DNA of 64,000 nucleotides from Paucibacter aquatile (GTDB lineage: Bacteria > Pseudomonadota > Gammaproteobacteria > Burkholderiales > Burkholderiaceae_C): assembly GCF_002885975.1 (NCBI RefSeq), contig NZ_POSP01000003.1, positions 3,224,001 to 3,288,000 on the forward strand. The letters are read 5' to 3'. A program made the translations under genes and the position numbers. Numbering within the stretch: position 1 is the stretch's first letter; every line of letters starts with the position of its first letter. Shown here one piece after another: positions 57,897 to 64,000 of this stretch. The notes under the pieces are model-generated. The model was not told the origin of the DNA, ran no database searches, and saw only the letters and a list, made by a program, of their open reading frames with translations.

Positions 57897-60688
57897 GCTG
57901 GGACCCTGCCACCCTGGATCGCGTCATGTGCGACCAGAGCTCCGAGATGCTCTTGGTGGTGGACCCCAAGTCGCTCCAGATCATCGCGGCCAATCGGCAG
58001 GCTGAAGTCACCCTGGGCTACGAGGCCACCCCGCTGGTCGGCCGCGCCATCACCGAGGTGGAGAGCAGCCTGGCCGATATCTTCTACTGGGAAGATGTGC
58101 GCGTGGGCGGGGGCAGTGATATCGACAACGCCGAGTCCATGTACATCTGCGGCGATGGGGTGGCGCTGCCGGTGATCAAGTCGATCCGCCGCCTGCGTGG
58201 CGATGTTGAAGACGTCTTGGTGCTGCGGGTGCGGGACGGTGCCAGCCTGAAGCGCGGCGAGGCCCAGTTGGCGGCGCTGTCGGGTCAGTTGCAGGCCACC
58301 TTGGAGTCGATCTGGGAAGGCGTTTTGGTGCTCGATTCGGCCGGCCATATCGTCAACATGAACCGCCGCTTCAGCGCCATGTGGGAGATCCCCGAGGCGG
58401 TGCTGCTGCAAGACAGCGAAGCCATCATCGCCTTCCTGATGGAGCAGCTGAGTACGCCGTGGCAGCTGCAAGACGACTTCACGGCCTTCAGCCAACAGGT
58501 CGGCCTGGATTCACAAGCGGGCTGTGAAATCACCAAGCTCAAGAACGGCCGCTTGTTCGAGCGTCGCGTCCGCCCGCAGATGGATCGTGGCGAGGTGATC
58601 GGCCTGGTCTACAGCTTCCATGACATCAGCGATTTTGTGCATGCCCGCCAGGAGGCCGAGGAAGCCTCGCGCTCCAAGAGCCGCTTTCTGGCCAATATGA
58701 GCCACGAGATCCGCACGCCCATGAATGCGATCCTGGGTCTGCTCAAGCTGCTTCAGCGCACCGAACTCAGCACGCGCCAGCGCGACTACGCCAGCAAGAC
58801 CGAGGGCGCGGCTCGTTCGCTCTTGGGGCTGCTCAACGACATTCTCGATTTCTCCAAGGTCGAAGCCGGCAAGCTGACGCTGGATCCGCAGCCGCATGCC
58901 CTGACGCAGATCTTCCGCGACTTGTCGGTGATCCTGGCTGCCAATGTGGGCGCCAAGCCGGTGGATCTGTTGTTCGATCTGGACCCGCAGTTGCCGCCCT
59001 TGCTGCACGTGGATGGCTTGCGCCTGTTGCAGGTGCTGATCAATCTGGCCGGCAATGCGCTCAAGTTCACCTCAAGCGGTGAGGTGGTGGTTGGCGTTCA
59101 GCTCATGCAGCGCCTGGAGGATGCGGTGCGGCTGGAGTTCACGGTGACGGACACCGGCATCGGCATCGCGCCAGAGCACCACGCCAAGATTTTTTCGGGC
59201 TTCAGCCAGGCGGAAGCATCCACCACGCGCAAGTTCGGTGGCACGGGCCTGGGGCTTGCCATCAGCCTGCGCCTGCTGGAGCTGATGGGCGGCCAGATCA
59301 CGCTGGAAAGCGCCCTGGGGCAAGGCAGTCGTTTCAGCTTTCAACTCGACTTGCCGGTGGTGCAGGGCGAGGCTGACGGCGCCCAAGCCCCGGCAGCGGC
59401 GAGCCAGGGGTTGGTCTTGTTGATCGACGACAACGCCCGTGCCCGCGAGCTGCTGAGCCGCATGTTGATGGCCGAAGGCTGGCAGGTGGTGGCGACAGCC
59501 AGCGTGGCCGAGGCGCAGGCCTGGATGGCGGCGGCGCCCGATGGTTTGGCGCTGAACCTGGTGCTGGCGGATGCACAGCTGCCGGGTGAGGACGTTTGGG
59601 CCTGCCTGGCGCAGCTGCGTGCCCGGCCCGGCTGGGCCGAGCTGCCCCTGGTGATGAGTGGCACGCCGCTGCAGCTGGAGGCGCTGACACCGGCCGAGCA
59701 GGCGTTGCTGAAGGCCTTCCTGGTCAAACCCCTGATGGCGGTCGCCTTGCGTGAGTCGCTCTGTCCCGCCACGGCCCCGCCCTCAGACGGCCAGCACGAC
59801 GGGGAGGGCGCCGCTGCAAACGCCGGGGCGGCGCCGCTGGCAGGCATCCGCCTGCTCGTGGTGGAGGACAACCTCAACAACCAGCAGGTCGCGCGTGAAC
59901 TGCTCGAGGATGCCGGCGCCTCGGTCCGCCTGGCCTCGAATGGGCAGGAGGCGGTGGACATCATGCGGGCCGATGCGGGCGCGGTGGACCTCTTGCTGAT
60001 GGATGTGCAGATGCCTGTCATGGATGGCTACACGGCCACCCGCATCTTGCGCGAGGAGCTGGGCCTGCGTCTGCCCATCGTGGCCATGACGGCCAATGCC
60101 ATGGCCTCGGACCGCGAAGAATGCCTGGCCGCGGGCATGGATGAGCATGTGGGCAAGCCCTTTGACCTGGACCGGCTGGTGCGTCTGATCCAGAAGCTGG
60201 GCCGGCCCACCGGGCGCAGCTCGGACGGTTCGATTGAAAGCGCAACAGAGGGCGTTGCAGAAACAGCAAAGTTTGCCTTTCCCACCTTGCTGGTACCCGG
60301 GCCTTTGCTGGAGCAAGCTCTGGCCGATGGCATTGAGATCCAGCTGGCCATGGACCGTTTCATGGGCAAATTGCCGAGGTATCAGAAGAGCGTGGCGAGC
60401 TTTTCCCGGTCCGCCGCCGAGTTGCCGGCGCAGATCGAAGCGGCGCTGCAAGCCCGCGATTGGCCCGCGGCCCAGTTGCAGGTTCACGCCAGCAAAGGCA
60501 TGGCGGCCATCTTGGGCGCTGAGCGCCTGGCTCAAATGCTGGCCGAGGGTGAAGCGCGGCTGGAACAGGGCGAGGCGCCAGACGCCACCTGGTTGGCCGC
60601 CTTGCCCGCGCAGCTGCAGGGCACGGTCGCCGCCTTGACGGCACTGGCCGATGCCTTGAAGGCCGTCGCGTCGGGTGGCGAGAAGTAG
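57893..60688 (+). CDS. Hybrid histidine kinase with PAS domains, two receivers and Hpt
   Basis: 931 aa. Order: PAS-like domains around residues 12-125 and 130-250 (no membrane segment, so cytoplasmic), HisKA with His271 in 'NMSHEIRTPMNAILG', HATPase ('NLAGNALKFTSSGEV', 'TDTGIGIAPE', 'GTGLGLAISLRLLELMGG'), first receiver with 'VLLIDDNARARELL' and Asp in 'LVLADAQLPGED', second receiver with 'LLVVEDNLNNQQVA', Asp704 in 'LLMDVQMPVMDGYTA' and Lys in 'HVGKPFDLD', and a C-terminal Hpt with candidate His865 in 'QVHASKGMAAI'. Such layout relays phosphate His-Asp-His-Asp. The output partner may be the coupled HD-GYP enzyme or another regulator. Confidence 0.94.
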   Translation: MSWDPATLDRVMCDQSSEMLLVVDPKSLQIIAANRQAEVTLGYEATPLVGRAITEVESSLADIFYWEDVRVGGGSDIDNAESMYICGDGVALPVIKSIRRLRGDVEDVLVLRVRDGASLKRGEAQLAALSGQLQATLESIWEGVLVLDSAGHIVNMNRRFSAMWEIPEAVLLQDSEAIIAFLMEQLSTPWQLQDDFTAFSQQVGLDSQAGCEITKLKNGRLFERRVRPQMDRGEVIGLVYSFHDISDFVHARQEAEEASRSKSRFLANMSHEIRTPMNAILGLLKLLQRTELSTRQRDYASKTEGAARSLLGLLNDILDFSKVEAGKLTLDPQPHALTQIFRDLSVILAANVGAKPVDLLFDLDPQLPPLLHVDGLRLLQVLINLAGNALKFTSSGEVVVGVQLMQRLEDAVRLEFTVTDTGIGIAPEHHAKIFSGFSQAEASTTRKFGGTGLGLAISLRLLELMGGQITLESALGQGSRFSFQLDLPVVQGEADGAQAPAAASQGLVLLIDDNARARELLSRMLMAEGWQVVATASVAEAQAWMAAAPDGLALNLVLADAQLPGEDVWACLAQLRARPGWAELPLVMSGTPLQLEALTPAEQALLKAFLVKPLMAVALRESLCPATAPPSDGQHDGEGAAANAGAAPLAGIRLLVVEDNLNNQQVARELLEDAGASVRLASNGQEAVDIMRADAGAVDLLLMDVQMPVMDGYTATRILREELGLRLPIVAMTANAMASDREECLAAGMDEHVGKPFDLDRLVRLIQKLGRPTGRSSDGSIESATEGVAETAKFAFPTLLVPGPLLEQALADGIEIQLAMDRFMGKLPRYQKSVASFSRSAAELPAQIEAALQARDWPAAQLQVHASKGMAAILGAERLAQMLAEGEARLEQGEAPDATWLAALPAQLQGTVAALTALADALKAVASGGEK

Positions 60689-60711
60689 CGCAGCGGCTTC
60701 GGGGCAGACTG

Positions 60712-60753
60712 CGCCCATCGCCCATCGCCCATCGCCCATCGCCCATCGCACAT
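60712..60753 (+). repeat. Heptameric tandem repeat, CGCCCAT x5 plus one imperfect unit
   Basis: Five perfect 7-base units and one with a single change (CGCACAT), 24 bases after the hybrid kinase stop. The unit length is not a multiple of three, so copy-number change would not keep frame, but the array is not inside a gene. It could still alter spacing to a promoter. Likely slippage-prone. Confidence 0.9.
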
Positions 60754-60909
60754 AGGCCTCGAATGCCAGGCGCTCGACCTGGCATGCCCAAACTATTTGG
60801 CGCTGGATGAATCCAAACACCGCCGCCCGCGCATCCAAGCTTGCGTCCCGATCAGTTTTCTCTTCTTGATCGCCCGAGCATTCCCCCAACCTCTGCAGGA
60901 GCAGCGCCC

Positions 60910-61329
60910 ATGGACTTCCTCAATATGCGTCACGTCCTTCCCTTCCTGGTGCCCATCATGGCGCTGATGATTCCCATCGTGGCCATCATCATGGGCATCC
61001 AGGCCAAGATGCGGCGCGAGCAGCTGCTGCACGAGACCCTGCGCCAGCTGGCCGACAAGGGCCAGCCTCTGCCGCCGGAACTCTTGAATCAGCTTTCCGG
61101 TGATGGCCAGGCGAGCCTCGATGCCCAGCGGCGACGCACAAACGGCGGCCTGCAAGCGGGCGCGATCAATGTGGCCGCCGGTCTCGGCTTGGCGGTGATG
61201 TTCTACCTGATGAACCCAGGCAGTTGGCTCTGGGCCATCGGCTGCCTGCCGGGCTTCATCGGCATTGCTTTGCTGATCGTGTGGCGGGTGGAGACGCGCG
61301 GCCAGAAGGATGCTCAGGCAAAGGTTTGA
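60910..61329 (+). CDS. Small membrane protein, DUF6249-like
   Basis: 139 aa. One hydrophobic helix near the N-terminus 'VLPFLVPIMALMIPIVAIIMGI', then a charged stretch 'KMRREQLLHETLRQLADKGQPLPPELL' and two more helices 'INVAAGLGLAVMFYLMNPG' and 'IGCLPGFIGIALLIVWRV'. The 'P(I/V)VAI(I/V)MGI...R..L..L.DKGQ.LPPE' pattern matches the small DUF6249 group common next to ECF sigma factor genes in Gammaproteobacteria and beta-proteobacteria. It precedes the sigma factor gene by 15 bases and may be part of that operon. Function unknown. Confidence 0.75.
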   Translation: MDFLNMRHVLPFLVPIMALMIPIVAIIMGIQAKMRREQLLHETLRQLADKGQPLPPELLNQLSGDGQASLDAQRRRTNGGLQAGAINVAAGLGLAVMFYLMNPGSWLWAIGCLPGFIGIALLIVWRVETRGQKDAQAKV

Positions 61330-61344
61330 GATCAGGCTCCGCGC

Positions 61345-61974
61345 ATGGATGACGAGGCCTTCAGTCGCGAGGATGCACAAGACGCCCAGGACCGCCTCTG
61401 GGTGCGCCAGGTGCAGCTGCATGACGATCGTGCGGCCTTTGCCTGCCTGCTGCGGCGCCACCAGGGCATGGTGCGCGCCCTGCTGTGCCGCCTGACCCGG
61501 GGCGATGCGGCGCGTGCCGATGAGCTGGCGCAGGAGGCCTTTTTGCAGGCCTACCGCGCGCTGCCCGGTTTTCGCGGCGAGGCGCGCTTTCGCAGCTGGC
61601 TCTACCGCATCGCCTGCAACTGCTTTTTGCAACAGCAGCGCCTGGGCGCGAGCGAGCTGGCGCAGCGCAGCGAGAGCTTGGCGGAGGACGATGGGGCTTG
61701 GCAGGGCGAGACCGAGGCTGATGCACAGGCCGAGCTGCCGCAGCAGGTGGCTCTGCGCCTGGACCTGGGCCGGGCACTGGCGCGGCTGAGCGCGCCGGAG
61801 CAGGAGGCCATCGTGCATTGCTATCTGGCCGAGCTCTCGCACAGCGAGGCGGCGGCCCTGCTGGGCTGGCCGCTGGGCACGCTCAAGACCCATGTGCTGC
61901 GTGGCAAGATCAAGCTCAAGGAATATCTGCAGGCCTGGGCGCCACACGCGACTGAAGAAGAGGTGTTGCCATGA
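61345..61974 (+). CDS. ECF-type RNA polymerase sigma factor
   Basis: 209 aa. Region 2 is 'FACLLRRHQGMVRALLCRLTRGDAARADELAQEAFLQAYRALPGFRGEARFRSWLYRIACN' (short: DELAQEAFLQAYRAL, FRSWLYRIACN), giving -10 recognition; region 4 is 'LARLSAPEQEAIVHCYLAELSHSEAAALLGWPLGTLKTHVLRGKIKLKE' (short: LSHSEAAALLGWPLGTLKTHVLRG), the -35 helix-turn-helix. The two are joined by a linker with no known domain. It is translationally coupled (ATGA) to the next gene, which is expected to be an anti-sigma factor. Confidence 0.92.
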   Translation: MDDEAFSREDAQDAQDRLWVRQVQLHDDRAAFACLLRRHQGMVRALLCRLTRGDAARADELAQEAFLQAYRALPGFRGEARFRSWLYRIACNCFLQQQRLGASELAQRSESLAEDDGAWQGETEADAQAELPQQVALRLDLGRALARLSAPEQEAIVHCYLAELSHSEAAALLGWPLGTLKTHVLRGKIKLKEYLQAWAPHATEEEVLP

Positions 61975-62405
61975 CCCCAACCCCGCCATCGATGCAAACC
62001 AGCGAGCGGCTGGACGCTGCCGACGAGGCCTGGCTGGACGGCCTGCTGCGCGAGGCCGCGGCCGATCTGGCCCAGGAGGCCGCGGCGCTGAGCGAAGACG
62101 CCGGTTTCAGCGCCGCGGTGCTGGCCGCCTTGCCGGCTGCCTTGCCGGCGCCGCGTGCTGCGGCGAGCGCGGTGCCCAGGCCTTCAGCCGCGGCCCGCCT
62201 GCTGGCCTGGCTGATGCCTCTGGCCCTGGGCCTGGCCGCGGCGGCCTTGCTCTGGCTGTTGCCCGAGGGCATGCACGCCTGGGCCTCGCCCGAGGCGCTG
62301 AGTCTGAAAGGCCTGGAGCGCTGGCTGCCGCCGCTGGCGCTGGCGGTCTGGCTGGCCTGGGGCTCGACCCAGCAGGCCCTGGGCCGCTGGGATGGCGGTG
62401 TCTGA
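61971..62405 (+). CDS. Small membrane protein, candidate anti-sigma factor
   Basis: 144 aa; ATG overlaps the sigma factor stop in ATGA. Residues 1-50 are acidic and helical and could bind the sigma factor, although no ZAS motif (H-x3-C-x2-C) is present. Two hydrophobic helices follow, 'LLAWLMPLALGLAAAALLWLL' and 'WLPPLALAVWLAWG'. The position and topology fit an anti-sigma factor, but sequence alone does not prove this. It is the last gene of the small operon. Confidence 0.6.
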   Translation: MTPTPPSMQTSERLDAADEAWLDGLLREAAADLAQEAAALSEDAGFSAAVLAALPAALPAPRAAASAVPRPSAAARLLAWLMPLALGLAAAALLWLLPEGMHAWASPEALSLKGLERWLPPLALAVWLAWGSTQQALGRWDGGV

Positions 62406-62453
62406 GGCGCTGCCCCCACCCCGGCGGCCACGCCTGCTGCGACAATCGCGCCC

Positions 62454-63590
62454 ATGCTGAAGTTCGAACTCCTCAAGACCGAAGGCCACGCCCGCCGTGG
62501 CCAGATGACGCTCAACCACGGGGTCGTGCAAACGCCGATCTTCATGCCGGTGGGCACCTATGGCACCGTCAAGGGCGTGATGCCGCGCTCGCTCGAGGAG
62601 ATGGGCGCCCAGATCATCCTCGGCAACACCTTCCACCTGTGGATGCGCCCGGGCCTGGACATCATGAAACAGTTCGGCGGCCTGCATCAGTTCGAGAGCT
62701 GGAACAAACCCATCCTGACCGACAGCGGCGGTTTCCAGGTCTGGAGCCTGGGCGAGATGCGCAAGATCAGCGAAGAGGGCGTCAAGTTCGCCTCGCCGGT
62801 CAACGGCGACAAGCTCTTCCTGACGCCCGAGATCTCGATGCAGATCCAGACGGTGCTCAATTCCGACATCGTCATGCAGTTCGACGAGTGCACGCCCTAC
62901 GAAACCAAGGGCCACATCACCACCGAGCTGGAAGCCCGCAAGAGCATGGAGATGAGCTTGCGCTGGGCCAAGCGCTGCCAGGATGAGTTCGCCCGCCTGG
63001 AGAACCCCAATGCGCTCTTCGGCATCGTCCAGGGCGGCATGTTCGAGAACCTGCGTGACCATTCCCTGGCCGGCCTGGCCGAGCTGGACCTGCCGGGCTA
63101 TGCCATCGGCGGCCTGTCGGTGGGCGAGCCCAAGGCCGATATGCAGCGCGTGCTGGCCCATATCGGCCATCAGCTGCCTGCGCAAAAGCCGCGTTATCTG
63201 ATGGGCGTGGGCACGCCGGAAGACCTGATCGAAGGCGTCAGCCGCGGCATCGACATGTTCGATTGCGTCATGCCCACCCGCAATGCGCGCAACGGCCATC
63301 TGTTCACCCGCTTCGGTGACCTGCGCCTGCGCAACGCCCGCTACAAGACCGACGAGCGGCCGGTGGACGAGACCTGCACCTGCTACACCTGCAAGACCTT
63401 CAGCCGCGCCTACCTGCACCACCTGGACCGCTGCGGCGAGATGCTGGGCCCCATGCTGACCAGCATTCACAACCTGCACTACTACCTGAACCTGATGCAG
63501 GAAGCGCGCGACGCGCTGGACCTGCCCGGCGAGGGCGGCTTCGCCGCCTTCCAGGCCAAGTTCGCGGCCGACCGCGCCCGAGGGGTCTAG
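62454..63590 (+). CDS. tgt: Queuine tRNA-ribosyltransferase (TGT)
   Basis: 378 aa, the usual length. Catalytic Asp90 in 'ILTDSGGFQVWSLG' and nucleophile Asp270 in 'DMFDCVMPTRNARNG' are present, plus 'FGIVQGGMFENLR', 'IGGLSVGEPKADM' and the zinc set 'CTCYTCKTF' with a later His in 'SIHNLHYYLNLM'. The enzyme exchanges G34 of the wobble position of tRNA-Asp, -Asn, -His and -Tyr for preQ1. It works with QueA, which is 47.5 kb upstream here; in many bacteria the two are neighbours. It is followed after four bases by a UPF0149 gene. Confidence 0.97.
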   Translation: MLKFELLKTEGHARRGQMTLNHGVVQTPIFMPVGTYGTVKGVMPRSLEEMGAQIILGNTFHLWMRPGLDIMKQFGGLHQFESWNKPILTDSGGFQVWSLGEMRKISEEGVKFASPVNGDKLFLTPEISMQIQTVLNSDIVMQFDECTPYETKGHITTELEARKSMEMSLRWAKRCQDEFARLENPNALFGIVQGGMFENLRDHSLAGLAELDLPGYAIGGLSVGEPKADMQRVLAHIGHQLPAQKPRYLMGVGTPEDLIEGVSRGIDMFDCVMPTRNARNGHLFTRFGDLRLRNARYKTDERPVDETCTCYTCKTFSRAYLHHLDRCGEMLGPMLTSIHNLHYYLNLMQEARDALDLPGEGGFAAFQAKFAADRARGV

Positions 63591-63594
63591 CACG

Positions 63595-64000
63595 GTGTTC
63601 GTCGGCAAGGCGCTCAATGTCGAGCTGGGCTGGTCGTTGGACGACATCGCCCTGCTTGAAGAGGCCTTGTTTGCCGAGGACGTCGGCCTCGATCAGCCCA
63701 TGCAGGCGCCCATGATCGATGGCTTCATCTGCGCCCTGGTCAGCGGCCCCGTGCCGATCACCCCCGAGCGGGCCATGGCCTGGGTTCTGGATGCCGAGCA
63801 AGGTGTGCAGCAGCCCACTTTTGCCGACCCGCATCTGCACGCCCGACTGCAGGCCTTGCTGCTCAAGCAATGGCAGGCCACGGCCGCAGCGCTGCGCGAG
63901 CCCGATCGCCCGGTTTACCAGCCGCTGTTCGGCTGCACCGAGGGCGAGGACGGCCGGCCTCTGGTGATCCTGGATGACTGGTGCCGTGGCTACCTCTGCG
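63595..64000 (+). CDS. UPF0149 (YecA-like) family protein, N-terminal part
   Basis: Open from GTG 63595 to the end of the window, about 135 codons, cut by the edge. The visible part, with 'LNVELGWSLDDIALLEEALF', 'APMIDGFICALVSGPVPITP' and 'PLFGCTEGEDGRP', is the UPF0149/YecA N-terminal alpha-helical domain; the usual C-terminal SEC-C zinc motif would lie beyond the window. GTG is chosen because no ATG occurs before the second helix. Function is unknown; YecA members associate with ribosomes or SecA. Confidence 0.8.
   Translation, partial: MFVGKALNVELGWSLDDIALLEEALFAEDVGLDQPMQAPMIDGFICALVSGPVPITPERAMAWVLDAEQGVQQPTFADPHLHARLQALLLKQWQATAAALREPDRPVYQPLFGCTEGEDGRPLVILDDWCRGYLC

Noticed and set aside
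60712..60753. Heptamer array considered as CRISPR or iteron origin
   Set aside because: No spacers, and no replication-initiator gene or AT-rich region nearby.

Overview
This is a 64 kb stretch of GC-rich (about 65-70% by eye) bacterial chromosome. Gene density, RBS style, codon use and gene content point to a beta-proteobacterium of the Burkholderiales, probably near Roseateles/Pelomonas/Inhella. That placement is inference from protein flavour; no rRNA marker is present. I saw no tRNA, rRNA, CRISPR array or intact transposase.

Layout. 1-9.2 kb: a cut nucleotidyltransferase, a TPR protein, an acetyltransferase, a polysaccharide deacetylase, an amino-acid permease, a methyltransferase, a membrane diguanylate cyclase, a YitT-like membrane protein, a secreted YtcJ-type amidohydrolase and an MpaB/DUF2236 protein. 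9.2-20.7 kb: three orphan family-3 periplasmic solute-binding proteins interleaved with a DksA/TraR-type regulator, an eRF1-like small protein, a large PKD + YCF48-repeat lipoprotein, queA, an aromatic aminotransferase, an alpha/beta hydrolase and a PBP4-type DD-peptidase. 20.7-21.3 kb: a gene-free block holding two inverted copies of a structured repeat; one copy is bounded by perfect 19-bp inverted ends. 21.3-33.1 kb: a dipeptide-type ABC system split in two (binding protein at 21-23 kb, permease/ATPase operon at 28-32 kb), a DUF3857 transglutaminase-like protein, an agmatinase operon ending in a truncated acetyltransferase, and an AmiD-like amidase lipoprotein.

33-44.5 kb is the accessory part. 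It holds lipoproteins of unknown function, REP-like repeats, a truncated copy of one lipoprotein gene and a frameshifted copy of an acetyltransferase gene; intact copies of both lie 4-8 kb further on. Between the acetyltransferase copies is a visibly lower-GC insert (hydroxyacid dehydrogenase, VOC protein, divergent LysR regulator, flavodoxin-like protein). To its right is an rtcB-prfH pair, an RNA-ligase/release-factor-H module known to rescue ribosomes nicked in the decoding centre.

44.5-64 kb: a beta-propeller-like lipoprotein; a BlaI-M56 peptidase pair with a perfect operator-like dyad; an SRAP protein; a YigZ protein; two uncharacterised envelope proteins separated by a terminator; a NarL-type response regulator whose 3' end overlaps a convergent 7TM hybrid kinase; an HD-GYP phosphodiesterase translationally coupled to a large hybrid kinase; an ECF sigma factor with a small membrane partner; tgt; and a cut UPF0149 gene. 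Signalling themes are c-di-GMP (GGDEF at 5 kb, HD-GYP at 57 kb) and phosphorelay. Two queuosine genes (queA, tgt) are present but 48 kb apart.
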